Shown in pieces: positions 33,401 through 46,158 of a DNA stretch of 64,000 bases. Where the stretch lies: contig NC_060235.2 of NCBI RefSeq assembly GCF_021155775.2, forward strand, positions 28,808,607 through 28,872,606, in the 5' to 3' direction. The stretch comes from Neodiprion pinetum. Lineage: Eukaryota; Arthropoda; Insecta; Hymenoptera; Diprionidae. The position numbers and the translations under genes are program-made. The stretch's first letter is position 1. Every line of letters begins with the position of its first letter. The notes beneath the pieces were generated by a model, which worked only from the letters and a program-made list of their open reading frames with translations, was not told the origin of the DNA and searched no databases.

Positions 33401-35832
33401 CCTTGTGTATTTGCAAGTACGTTTTGCGTTTTACACAATTCATTTGTACGAACTTCATAATTAATGTGCAACTCGTTGAAAATTTCCTAGTATATAGAAT
33501 TTACATTAACGGCATATTTTAATAAGTATTTATATGTACATACAATATAGCATAAGCTTTTTAACTTACGTCTTTCTTATTCATCTGCTCTTCTAGAGCC
33601 TTAATATGATTAATTTTATCAGTGATATCTTTCTCCATACATTCTATCTGAGCTTGCATATCATTGTAATTTTCTTGAGCTAAATAAACCCCATTTCGTT
33701 CCCTAGTAGCGAGAAGATCACGTCGCAATCTCTCGATTTCCTCCGTGTATTCTTTGAGGAGCGCTTTCTTTGATAATTTCTGATTGAGTTCTGGTCTGTT
33801 AGTAATGTTCTTGGCACGATGTGCATAGTCCAAGGTAGAAAGTGTCTCTTCCAGATTAATACTTGCTGGCGATACAGTAGCAATTATTGAAGTTTTGGTA
33901 CGACCTCCGAGAGATTCTTGAAGTAATCTGGTCAATTTTGACTCTCTGTTCAGTGAGGAATTTATAGTATAGTTTGTTAGAAGAAAAATGATATGTTACT
34001 TGGAAAAATTTTTACCATAAATTATTTTAAATGAATGGAAATAAATGTAACAATCATACCGATAAGGAATATGTGGTGCCCGTTCAACAAGCGAAGTAAT
34101 AACTCTGCCAAGGGTCAGTAAGGACTGATTAATATTTCCAGCTTCCCTTGCTCTGCGGTCCACAGCGCCAGACCTTCCTACATTCTCACTTCCAGCCAAG
34201 TCAACCAAATTCAATTTCCCAGTTTTCAATAACTCTTCCCCATCAACTGTATTTTCTTTTATGTGTACAGTAATTGAAAATACAGTGTGAGACCGACTGC
34301 AATCAGCAAATGAAACTTTAATAGTACCGACTAGATAAAATCTACCTACTACAATGGTGATTAGTACCAAAGATCTGCGGTTCAATCCAAGTTTATAGGC
34401 TTTAGAAATTCCAATGTTTTTAAGAAACCTATTTTACAGTACATGCAACGAATGCAATGTTTGGGATCCTTTAATTTACTGACCTGGATTGCGCATTCAT
34501 AAGAGTTGCAGCTGTCTGTCGTTTTTCTGAACCTTTTTCGAGTATCTTGAATACTTCGCTCTTATTGTGAACCGTCACTTCTTCTAGTCCATGAATTATA
34601 ACTGCTCCCTTTTTAGAAGCATCCTCATACAATCTAATAATATGTACACATGTTTGAAAATAATTAATAAATATCACAACAGTAACTCAATAAGGCATAG
34701 CCTTAAAATTACGTTATTTTTAGATGAGATGAAATAAAGTCGTACAAGTAAATTTATTTTCGAATCTTCTATATGACTAGAATGTTTTCTGGAAGTGCTT
34801 CGATCTAACCTAATACAATGTTTTCTAATCAAAGTTTGAAAATTGGTTTTCTTTGACAATCAGATACTCATGACATATTTTACTTTTTAGGATGCGTGAA
34901 ACGAACCTTATTTTAGATGCTTCATCACTAGGAGAAAGAAGGTCAAATAATTCCTCATTATACAATTCAAGGAAACTGACTCGTACTGTATATTCTTGAG
35001 CCTCCAACAGACGGAGTTCATCAAATAAGTGACTCAAAGAGCGAGGAATTATTCCTGCACTTGTGTCCTGTAAAAAAAAATTCAAGTACCGTTAAACTCA
35101 GACATTCAAATTAGAAATAACCTTTCTCTGCTTACACTAGTCCAATGGAGAGACGGATCATTGCTGACACCTTCCATGGTAAAAGTTTTACCCGTTCCAG
35201 TTTGTCCATAGGCAAAAACTGTACAATTGTAGCCAGCAAGAACTTCATCCAATAGAGGACTAACCACTGCTTGATAGACATCGACCTGTGATAATTGGGA
35301 AAATAAATTAATTACCTGATGAAAATTCAAATTTTTCATTTATCATGCAAATAGAATGTAGGCCAATAATGTTTTCACTGATCTTTCTAATATCTGAACA
35401 ACTTTTCAAGAAAAGTTGACATTCTAATATTACTTTCTGTAGTAGAATCCTATATCCTAATCTACACTTATATCCAATCAAACAATATTGGATTTGATGT
35501 ATATACTTGAAAAAAGTTTCACACATGGATTTCAATATGATTCAAAATGAAATTGTTAATTATTTTTTAGCAAAAAGTTCGAAATAATTGAAAATGCAAC
35601 AAACACTATTAGAACTATAGGGATATTTGTTTACTGATTTTAGAAATGATTCTGTACAATTGTAATTTAAGAAGAAAATCTTACTTGTTTCGATAAAGGT
35701 CCGAAGACCTTATCGAATGTGAATTTCTTAGAGAGCTTGTCCTGTGGTTTCTCACGCACGATAACTTCTTTGCTAGAAGGTACCTCTACCACTGTTAAAG
35801 ATTTACCCAATTTTTCCACGTCATTTGCTGGC
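30492..35832 (-). CDS. KIF11: kinesin-5 (Eg5/KIF11/Klp61F), first exon not found
   Basis: A homotetrameric plus-end motor that slides antiparallel spindle microtubules. Exons on the minus strand: 35832-35685, 35285-35136, 35067-34907, 34633-34484, 34296-34060, 33945-33570, 33486-33215, 33101-32962, 32812-32694, 32419-32075, 31977-31750, 31669-31490, 31334-31112, 30937-30819, 30617-30492; 2974 nt, about 991 residues. The motor shows P-loop GQTGTGKT, switch I NAQSSRSH and switch II NLVDLAGSE. The kinesin-5 signature ENVGRSGAVDRRAREAGN is present, as is a long coiled-coil rod. The tail has a BimC box (GCTPVKTEHQYPREL), the CDK-phosphorylated spindle-targeting site. The first exon listed starts inside the motor's first strand (PANDVEKLG, where the family has R-P before it). 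The upstream exon with the start codon could not be identified between 35833 and 37889; a clean phase-2 exon ending in the Arg codon is missing from view. Confidence 0.95.
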
Positions 35833-37889
35833 CTATAAATCAGAAATTTCTGTTGTATTAAAAATACCTCTTTGAAATGTTGTCACACTTTACCTCTAAG
35901 CGTCAAAACATTCAGTTCTTCAATGAATCTATAGTATTCTGTGCTCAATATTTCAAAAAGTTACGAACTTGGAACAATAAAAACTCTGAAATCTAGGATT
36001 AGTGCAACAGTGTACACAGTAGTAGCACTGATGCTTGACAGAAGTTTTGACAGGACCAAACTATCTAACAAATTACGACATACTTTGTCAAGTAGAAACT
36101 TTAAATGAAATTGATCGAAATACGAGACATACGTGTAATTTAGGAAAAATAAATGGTAAAGGCTTGCTTTAGCTTCTGTTTTGTTGAGACGCTAGGTGAC
36201 AACAAACTTAATTCATGCTTGGGTTATATTTGTATTTTATTTCAGCGAATACCTGACACGAACGAAGACTTGTATGTGTTGGTTTTTATCCTTTTTGCTT
36301 ATGCGCGTTTCATTCATTTTCAGTTGCACGTTTTTTTAGTACACACAGGAGTTTTCACAAGCAGTTTGGCGTGCAGCAATTACTGAAAGGTGCTGGAACG
36401 GCTCAAATATCCGTTGGCTAATCGGTGAGCAAGCTGGAGTTTGAATTCACTGTTTGCAATAACTGCCGCCAGAGGTACGGCGTCATAATATTCATCCACT
36501 AAACAAATATATTAAGATGAGTCGTTGACGTGCGTCGATTGACTTGTTAGACAGAGATTCCAGTTTTTTAACCGTGTGGTTTACACCACGGTTTGCACAG
36601 TTGTCATCTGTCAACGATGATAATAATAAAAATATACAGTATAATGCCACGCCAGCGCGCGATTCCGGACTCATCTCTTTAGGTTGGAATAAACAATATT
36701 ATTTATCTGCCCTATAGGAATAATGATCATATTACAATCGTGCTCGTTTATATCTGCAAAGAAAGCAATACATTCTATAAAACGAATTGAAAACATTGAG
36801 TACCCAACTGTGAAAATAAATACATCGAGCCAACGCATAAGTATTGTGACAAGTCACACGTTTGATGTGCCACAGTGGCAATTCACAAAAATGTACCCGA
36901 TTTTTGTTTGCCGAGTCATACGTGGCAATTCTTATCTGGCATTTAAATAGAGAAGATTACATTGAATCCCCTCTGAGTGTTAATTATTACATATTCGATC
37001 TCTGATAAGGTAGGTACAAATGTATCAGAATCCATCGTTTGTTTGTAACGTGCTACTTTTGATAGGAAAATTACCTGAAACGGGGTATTCAAATTAGATA
37101 ATTAATTAAACGAATTCATTGTCTAAAATATCGCCGCAACGTGACGCGTTAACTTGCCACAATACAACATGTACTTATTACCAGATTTTATAGCTTCTGT
37201 TGCTAAAAAATTACACTTTCAACAAATAATCCAGATGCCGTTCAAACATTTATACGTTGTACCAAATCTGTCAAAAGAAATTTTATTATAAATTACTTGC
37301 GGTCAAGTACTTGCAATATATGTATTCTTTGGGTACTTCGAAGTACCATCTGTTTGTACCATTTGTCAAAATTTTACAGAGCATTTTGATTAACTCTATT
37401 GTATAGTAAAAGTGTTTCACAATAAAATGTACTTTCGATTAGCCTATCCTCAAACAATGCTCGATAACTGGAAATTGGAAAGAATATATTGAATTTTTTA
37501 AATCTATTGTAAGAACTTATATCAAAAACTCCTAATTAGAGAGTATTCATTGCCTTTTGGCCAAGTATAAAAGTATTCAGTTAAAAATACTGACAATCTT
37601 CTATTTTTGATCTAATATTAATATTTGTCATTATGATTATTCGAGCATTGACAGTAATTGTTTATTTAAAATTTTTGATACTATTTCCTTACAGCAAATA
37701 AAACAAAGCGTAGAGCACACTTATAAAAAATTCATCAGCTGAATATTTTTTTTTTGTAAAAACTTGAATATCGACTTTGTTAGAAGTGAATAAATGAATA
37801 ATATTACCGTTAATTGCGATATCATATGTTTCATTTGCAGCAAGCTTGATCGTATATCGTATCCAGAAATTGGACACAGTTACTAAGTT
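35833..37889. other. divergent region between kinesin-5 and GMPPB
   Basis: It should contain the kinesin-5 first exon and both promoters. Candidate exon ends on the minus strand at about 35893 and 35963 were tested; neither gives both a start codon and the right phase. The rest is AT-rich with no other gene. Confidence 0.5.
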
Positions 37890-39559
37890 ATGCCTGAGAA
37901 GAAGAAAAAACTTGACACTATGCGAGCTTTAATTTTGGTCGGTGGTTATGGAACCAGATTACGTCCACTTACGCTAAGTCGGCCCAAACCTCTGGTTGAA
38001 TTTGCTAACAAACCAATGCTCTTACATCAAATAGAAGCATTGGTAAGTGTCGCTGACTAAATAAAAATTTTTGGTGATATATTTATAGAAATTTGAACTC
38101 ATAATGCCTTTCATATAAATGTTGGCTTGTCAAAAACCTTATTCACAACCAAAAGTTAATATTACTTTTAAGGCACAGTAAATTAACATTTGATGTATTC
38201 TTGAATTTAGGTTGAGGCAGGAGTAACAGAAGTAGTGCTTGCTGTCTCATACAGAGCTGAGCAAATGGAGAAAGAGCTCGGCGAAGAAGCAAAGAAGCTT
38301 GGGGTTAATTTGATATTTTCACATGAATCAGAGCCTTTAGGGACTGCCGGTCCTCTTGCGTTGGCTAGAGATGTATTGAGTTCCAGCAACGATCCATTCT
38401 TTGTCCTTAACTCTGACATAATATGTGATTTTCCATTCAAAGAGTTGGTTAATTTTCACAGAAATCATGGCAGGGAGGGTACAATTGTTGTTACTAAAGT
38501 TGAGGAACCATCTAAGTACGGCGTTGTTGTTTATGGAGAGGGTGGTAGAATTAACAGTTTCATCGAGAAACCCCAGGAATTCGTTTCCAACAAAATTAAT
38601 GCTGGTAAAGTAGAGATTGTGTGCATTTTTTTAAACTCAGTGTTGCATCTTACTTGAAAAGATATATGTTAGTAAGCTTACCATATATTTGTCAATTGTC
38701 ATGATTAATAACACTTCAAAATACAGAAGAGGATAACTGAACAAAAAACATTCATATTATCTATTTACGAGAAATATCTTTTCAGGAATGTACATCCTGA
38801 ATCCAAGTGTGCTGAATCGGATAAAATTGCAGCCTACTAGCATAGAGAAAGAAGTGTTCCCTGGCATGGCTCAAGATGGGGAATTATATGCCATGGAACT
38901 TCAGGGTTTTTGGATGGACGTTGGACAGCCCAAAGATTTTCTCACTGGTAAGCATTTCACCTAAAATCTGGTAAGACCATTATAGTCTTCAGTATCTCTG
39001 CCAGATATCACTAGTTTTCTTACCAGAAATATGCAATAGTTTTCTGTGAATAGTTGCATATATTTCAGGTATGTGTATGTACTTGGCATCTCTGAGACAA
39101 AAATCGCCGGGAAAGTTGTATTCAGGACCAGGAACAGTAGGTAACGTACTCGTTGACCCTACAGCGAAAATTGGGGAAGGCTGCAGGATTGGTCCAAATG
39201 TCACCGTAGGACCAGGAGTGATCCTTGAAGACGGCTGTTGCGTCAAAAAATGTACCTTGCTGAAAGGGGCAACAGTCAAAGAGCATGCTTGGCTTGAAGG
39301 GTAAGATCACTAGTAACCTAATAAATAATTGTTTTTTGGGGATGTTTTAAATAAAAACAATTAAATTGAAAATATTTGTTTGTTAAACAGATGCATTGTC
39401 GGATGGAGAAGTGTGGTTGGACGATGGGTTCGAATGGAGGGTACAACTGTGTTGGGTGAAGATGTGATAGTTAAAGATGAATTGTACATCAACGGTGGAC
39501 AGGTCTTACCTCACAAAAGTATAGCCACTTCAGTGCCCGAACCTCAGATTATCATGTGA
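37890..39559 (+). CDS. GMPPB: mannose-1-phosphate guanylyltransferase beta (GMPPB)
   Basis: It makes GDP-mannose from mannose-1-phosphate and GTP in the cytosol, the donor for N-glycosylation, O-mannosylation and GPI anchors. Exons: 37890-38042, 38211-38604, 38786-38947, 39069-39300, 39391-39559; 1110 nt, 369 residues. The nucleotidyltransferase motif GGYGTRLRPLT with PKPLVEFANKPM is at residues 18-40. Later come EPLGTAGPLALA, NSDIICDFP and WMDVGQPKDFLTG, then a left-handed beta-helix of hexapeptides (IGEGCRIGPNVTVGPG). The C-terminus SVPEPQIIM is typical. The first ATG adds ten Lys-rich residues (MPEKKKKLDT) before MRALILVGG, where most orthologues start; the second ATG at 37920 is an alternative. 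It is convergent with separase. Confidence 0.97.
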
Positions 39560-40229
39560 TCTATCTTAAATGTGAAAATCATTTTGTAAATATTATATAG
39601 CACTAAAATTATTAACCCAAAATATTCGAATAGTATTTTGACGTATTTGTACCCTTATGCTTTCTACTTTTTGGAAAAGTAAAATATAAAGATTAATTCA
39701 AATTTTCTTGGCCTATAAATTACCTTCTTTAATATGTTTAACAGAGAATAACATGTGCATATTTGTAGTAAATCCAACACTTCATGTTAACGATAAACCA
39801 TTGCATTTTTTACAACATCCGGGCACACTTACTAATTTTAATTCCTGAATGAAAGGATTTCCTGATTATATCTCATATACGTTTTAGCACTTGCAACCAT
39901 TTTTGTGTTTCATCGGACTCAAAGTTTACAAGTAAAATATTCAGTTATAGCACAGCAAAAATTTCAAATCGATTCGAGATTCAATATTTATATTCACTTT
40001 CGAGATCTTTGCTTATGATACAAATGCACTAAATTCAATAGAATAATATTTATGGAAAAGAATGAAAATATAAAAATCTTATAGAGTGATGCCATTTTTG
40101 GTATATATATGAACAACGTTTGATCAATTTAAAACCTTGATCTAATCCATTGAAGATTCGGATTTGGTGTGGTGCAGTAATTTAATTAAATATGTTTTTC
40201 AATTAGTTCCACAATTATTAAATTTATAT
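39560..40229. other. 3' intergenic region, GMPPB and separase
   Basis: About 670 bp of AT-rich DNA between two convergent stop codons. It should hold both 3' untranslated regions. Nothing else is visible. Confidence 0.7.
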
Positions 40230-43200
40230 TCACTTTAGTCTTACAGGAAGTCCACGGACCACAACTGCAGCCATTGTCATGTACTGGGAGCATGATCCTC
40301 TATACTTAGCTAAAGCCCGCAGCATCTCTGGTTCTACCGATGTTTTGCAAGGTCTTGATTCAGATAGAGACATTGTTGAAATGCCATTTTCCAAATCCAT
40401 GTTCTTGAATGCTGTTGGTAAATAAAATAATATATATTTATGTCATGTGAGTACATACATCTAATTTTGTTCTTATGTTTCATGTGTGCTTGTGTTCAAT
40501 TAGACAGGTTGCATAAAGAACGCAATGTACGAAAAGTATTTCAAATTTTATACAACTTATCTTCATAGTTGTGTACCTTTGAAAGATTACATATAAAACC
40601 TGCAATGTTTCGAGTGCAATATGCTCTTCGCTTTTGATTTGCAAAGCTGTGTTAAAGTGTCATATGTTACGCACCCAATATTCCATTAGACCATTCATTC
40701 ATCTTGACCTCTGACCAAGGCCGTGGTGCTGGCGAAGGAATCCAATTTCCCATCAAATTTGCTGTCAGTCTATCTACATCACCGTCAGTGACTTCCCACA
40801 GCATACCCAATATACAAGGACTACAAGGACATTTTTACAAAATAAATTAGTGAGTTTTACAATTCGAAGAACTGTTACTATTGTATGTATGCTAAGTTTT
40901 ACAATTCGATACAAGTCCTACAGTAAATAACTAATAATCCTTCGAACAGAATATATTAGGTGAACCCAGGAGTTCTCCAGAGTAATATTTTAGAGCAGAC
41001 ATAATTATTGCATCAGAGTACTTTCTTCAAAACATGCATGTTCGAGAACACTTTAAGCATGTGAATTCACAAATACTAAGTAATAAGGAAAAGAACTGGT
41101 CTTCAAAGAAAGAGCATTGTTCAATAATATGTTTAAGCAAAAACAATACCTGCATGCTATAAGATATTGGTTGGAGACTCCAATCGGTGGAAACCTTCCA
41201 CCTACTGACCACAGCTTTGCACTCCCACAGCCAAATAAAAGAACAATAGCCTTTACTCGTAATTTCTCGATTCTCTCCCCTGATAAGTATTGTATTCCAC
41301 TTCCATGTCCACTATACCTGCAATGTAATTGGCAGAACATCTTTTACATAATTTCTATGTTCTTAAAATATACTTATAGTAAATCTTATCAAAGTGATGT
41401 CCTAATGATTATGATTATAGTTTTTAATATTCATTCAATGTACTAGATTAAAACGAAACTCTGTACATTGTAGTGAAATCAAAGCTATTAACACGTTGTA
41501 CTAACATTAATATGTCATAGTTGGTTAAAGCACATTCAAAACTCTTTTCATCTGGTTGAATATTATAAGTTCCTGTCCAATGTGGTAGCCAGTACTCAAT
41601 GAACAATTTCATACGTTTCTCAAGCTCGGGTAAATTTCCTGATGGATTGACCATAAAGCTACCATTGTTTTTTCCGATTTTTATAACCTTACAACCATTT
41701 TCGATCGTTTCTTCATGTTCTTTGTACAGTGCATATGCCATGTGTAGTGAGGGAAAACGTGTTACTGGATGATTTGTAAGAACATCCATGACTTCGAATG
41801 GAATGTGGTCAAGTATCTATAGAGGGTGATTAAAAATAAATCCTACTATCAAATGATTGCGTCTATTATTGATAATTGTCATATAACAATAATATTCCTT
41901 GTACTTTACATACCTCATCTATAATTAAAACCAAAGTTTTTCGCTTGACTGACATCAGTGGAGTGAGGCTGTTCAATTTACCATAGATAGACAATATTAT
42001 ACTATCACAAAGTTTTTCATCGAGTGGCAGAATATATTTAATTGCTAAAGCAATTTCTGTCCTTGTCAGAAAGCAAGCACCCAGTGCTATTTTATGGAGT
42101 AGCCACCTAGTACGTTCTGATATACAATTCCTGTAAAGTAGAAGATTGCTAATGCTGCTTTAGCGGCACAGAAAATGTTAGTATAATGTATGAAAATTCT
42201 TACGATGATTTATTGTCTGTAATAAGCTTGTTGATCATTTCCCGCACATCTTTTACTACACTCAAATCTTCTATAGGATCCGCAATCAAAAGAACTCTCC
42301 ACTCCCTAAGCCATGTAGATTCTAATTCACAAATTGCCATCTAAAACCAAATGTGATATAAAGGAAGGAAATGTGTGATGGTAAAATTGTTCTACAATGA
42401 AAGATACAAGTCGCTTACTTTCATCCTGTTATTTTGTTTATCTCGCATTTTCCAATACAAACGGTGATTAGCATAAGTTGCCTGTAAATCCATCCTATTG
42501 CTACTTAAAATATCACGTATCTCTTTGCAAACGTCATAATTTGTGCTTAGTTTGGGCTTTGGAACAGTTATACAAAAGGGATGAATTCCATTTTGTCCCG
42601 TAGGTAGTACTGATATGTGAATAGGAACCATACCAATCATTTCAGACGTGTTATAAATTGAACTTTTACTAGATTCATATTGTGCCGTCAGCTGGACCAT
42701 GTACCACTCTGTAAATGTTGAAAAACATTGCCTTAGCATTAAATATTGACAGAAAAAAAAAATCAATTGTCATTCAGAACGTCATAAATACCAAACATCT
42801 GTTGCAAATGATTATTTGAACAACGTAAATTCACCTTCTGGAAATTCTTTTAATCTGTCTGTCACAGTAGATGCACAATCTTTCACTTCTTCATCACTGT
42901 TAAATTTTATATAGGCAGGATTAAGTCCAAATGTTTGTGGTTCTTCCAGCAACATTTGTCGCTCCTGAGTTTTATTGTATCGATGCTGTACTTGGAGGTG
43001 TAGCAGAACAGCATGAGATTCGATCAAGTGATAAATGGCTTCTACTTCTCTGTCATCCTACAGAATAATAAATAATATAAAAAATACATATCCATCAATT
43101 TTTAAGGAGGTAGTTAGCATAGAGTTAAATTTTGACTCATTAAGTTAATATTAATAAAATATAAAATGGGTGTATTAGACTAAATTAACGAGAACAGTAT

Positions 43201-43461
43201 TTTAGTAATAACGCCGGTGAATTACAGTTTCATTACCATCAGACAAGATATAGCAAGCATTTTGTTAAGACTCATATATTCAACGCAACTTGGATGCGAT
43301 TGCATCCAGGAAATTAATTTTTTAATATTAATTTCCAAATTCTGATCGGTATATACTGGAGATTCGGCTGAACTTTCAAAGTCTGTAAAACTGTCTATAA
43401 CCTCTTGACATTTTTTATACTTCCGCCAAACTTCGGTATAATTAAAACGACCTGCGGGCAT
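40230..43461 (-). CDS. SSE: separase, short insect form
   Basis: A caspase-like cysteine protease (family C50) that cleaves cohesin at anaphase. Exons on the minus strand: 43461-43237, 43057-42836, 42708-42419, 42340-42204, 42130-41914, 41817-41506, 41317-41150, 40820-40675, 40411-40230; 1899 nt, 632 residues. Catalytic His472 lies in YSGHGSG and catalytic Cys498 in LLFGCGSA, both in the exon 41317-41150. LIIDEILDHIPFE and GMLWEVTDGDVDR are further family motifs. The C-terminus RGLPVRLK is also of the family type. The start MPAGRFNYTEVWRKYK is the first in-frame ATG after an in-frame stop, so the long N-terminal alpha-solenoid of vertebrate or yeast separase is absent. The length nearly equals that of Drosophila SSE, which works with Three rows. 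It shares a short divergent interval with the NIP45 gene. Confidence 0.93.
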
Positions 43462-44026
43462 TGTTGTGCGTAAAATAATAACGACTTTTCTAGAATTCAC
43501 GTTAGAAAATCAATATACATTCAGTTATCAAATGAAATTCACCCATTATACTATATTTTTGAATCACCGCATGCGATGCCGCATGTCAAGTCGTTAAGTT
43601 GAAGGTAGCAGCTAAACAGCAGCATGGCAAACAATGACCTGATGCAAACATCATGCATACAAACATAGCTGGAATTTTTTAACCTTGTAATTATGCCGGA
43701 AAAAATAGGCTTTTTGTAGAATAATCATGTGTTAATATGACAAGAAATGTGAAAATCTTTCGAACTAACATTTTTTTTTTTATAATCAACAATCGGTACC
43801 GATGCAACAACACACCTGTGTCCGAGAGAAAGTGGTTCGCGTTATTGCATTGGTAGTACTTACAACCGGTAGTAACCCAACCGCTTTCATGCATGCGTAC
43901 GCTTGCACAAGCTGTATCGTTGTTACCACCTAAGGTTATTGTGCGTTATTCTCGTTTAAGAATTCAAGTTGAGATCTCGGTTCGGTAAAAAAAGTTAGTT
44001 CTAAAGGCTATATAAATAGAAAGCCA
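43462..44026. promoter_or_regulatory. shared divergent promoter interval, separase and NIP45
   Basis: Only about 565 bp separate the two start codons, in head-to-head orientation. Both genes act in chromosome maintenance, so a bidirectional promoter is plausible. No TATA box is evident; specific factor sites cannot be assigned from this sequence. Confidence 0.5.
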
Positions 44027-46158
44027 ATGGATAGTTCTTCGGATGACGACTGTTACATTAATTCTGCGAAAACATTAAAAGGTCCGAAGTATATAAGTGT
44101 CTTTCAACTAGCGTAATTGTATTTCAATTCAAGTTAGCTGAGATTTACGTCTTTGTAGTTTCTTTTAACAATTTATCATTTTCCCATGTTTTATATCGAT
44201 GTGAAAGAATACACACACATTCTACTAATTATAGTAAACTGCCAGTTCGCTATTGAATGCTTATTCTAAAACAAATTGATACGTACAGTGAAGCTAGATG
44301 AGTAACAGTTGAAAAATTGAGCAGTTGTGTCATTCTTGTAAATTACCTTTCAGTAACTACACAAACGTATCCCTAATTTTTGTAATTAAACGTAGAATTT
44401 TTAGTCGATTAAATTACCCTGGTTTCGTCAAGTTTCAATTACCTCTTCCCATAATACAGTATAGATAATATCTTACATAGCATTCTTCCGTCATTGTTCT
44501 ATAGCTTACTTGAATCGTAATTTGAATATTGTTACTCCAAATAACAGTAACTTGTCATAAACACTTATATTATTACTTATTTTATCCATAGCATTAAAGA
44601 AACAACTGATCGTTAATGGCAGTCCCAGCGATCAAGAAGCACCAGCAGTCCCACAGGATGGGACGCAACCCTATATGCTTGAAGATTGCTTAATTAGGTA
44701 CAACTTCTATTAGCCATTAATGATGAGTTTTTTTCGTTTCATCATAAAATGTATGGGATCAATTATTTGCCGTAAAGAAATCCGTAAAAAAATTTTGATG
44801 TATTTTCAATTTTACCACTTTGTCTATAGTCATTCCATATTTCATGACAAATTTGACATTCAAACAGAAGTTTGAATAACGAAATTTGAGAGATTTTGCT
44901 CCAACCTAAAACAATTAATTGAATAGTATATAGCTGTAAATCTCAGACAGGTTTTTTTATAATTTCTAGTGAGGTGCACTTAGCACCTAAAACTAAAAGA
45001 TCTTCGCGTAGAACTCGTGGTAGAGGTCCCAGAATGAGTCGGAGAATAGCTGATCGCGAACCAGAAGAATCAGAGATCCTTCCACAACTTTTTGCCAAAA
45101 AACCACCAGTTCAATCAGTAAGCATATTTTCATATTATTGAACTTTCATCTTACTAACGCGCCTGCCGGATTGTTTCAGATTTCTTTAATAGATTCTGAT
45201 CCAGAAGACATGATAGTTACAATGAATTCTGATGATGACAAAGATGCAGCAGGTGATGATGCACTTGTAAATTATGAAATGACCATAAAAATCAATTGGC
45301 AATCTGCTAGACTCGAGCGTGTACCTCTCAGACGGGTAAAAACACTTCATTATATCCATTACACCATATACATTAGTTTCTGGCGACGTCTTCATTAACT
45401 GCAACTGTAAATGTAAATTCTTAGTGTTAACAAATGTAGACAAATTTTTACGTGGCAATGGTGAATATAATACTATGAACTCATCTTTCTTTGCTCAAAT
45501 GATATTATTCCAATTTCAGTATCAAGAGTTCTCAAAGGTTTTTGAGTACTTCTCTACAATGGTAAACATACCTCAAGAGAGAATATGGTTAGTTTTGCGA
45601 AATGAGATCACGATAAAACCAAGTGATACACCAGATTCCTTAGGTCTCACTATTGTAGATATAATTGGTAAGTTGTTTGTAAATTATAATAATAGGTATT
45701 AAAATGTATTTAACAACTTATCGATGACTTCAGAATTTCGTAATCGAATTTTTTCGTACAATTCCAGATTGATGCAGATTAAATTAGATTGACGGTTCTT
45801 CATGTAATTCTAAAAACATAAATTACATTGACTTCAAAAATCATCATGTAATATTTTTATTTCAGAGGGTGGAATTATTGATGGTAGTACGGAGCATCGT
45901 TGTACTGATAAAACCATTGTGGACAAGGATTGTATCAACATTAAAATTCAAACTAAGGATCAAAAGAAAACACTGAATATTTCCATTAAGAAAGGTCAAA
46001 AAATTAAGGTACTCATGATGAAATGTGCAGAGCAACTGAACATTCCAGAAGACAAGATCAAATTCCAATTTGACGGTGAGCCAGTACACCCTAATGAAAC
46101 TGCTGAGAGTTTGGACTTGGAAGGCGGAGAATGCTTCGATATGTATACAATACCGTAA
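44027..46158 (+). CDS. NFATC2IP: NFATC2IP/Rad60-Esc2-Nip45 family protein with two SUMO-like domains
   Basis: The family mimics SUMO, binds Ubc9 and helps maintain genome stability. Exons: 44027-44081 (or to 44096), 44592-44697, 44970-45117, 45180-45335, 45520-45667, 45866-46158; 301 or 306 residues. An acidic start (MDSSSDDDCY) and a basic middle (KRSSRRTRGRGPRMSRR) precede a first SUMO-like domain (MTIKINWQSARLERVPLRR, then VLRNEITIKPSDTP). The C-terminal SUMO-like domain follows (INIKIQTKDQKKTLNISIKK, QFDGEPVHPNETAESLDLEG). It ends MYTIP without the di-Gly needed for conjugation, as the family does. Two donors for exon 1 (44082 and 44097) are both in phase. Family assignment rests on the two domains and the order of parts; the symbol is by homology. 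Confidence 0.85.

Noticed and set aside
35881..36000. Candidate kinesin-5 first exons ending at about 35893 or 35963
   Set aside because: The first reaches a stop in the needed frame; the second gives no start codon and loses the expected Arg-X-Arg-Pro of the first motor strand.
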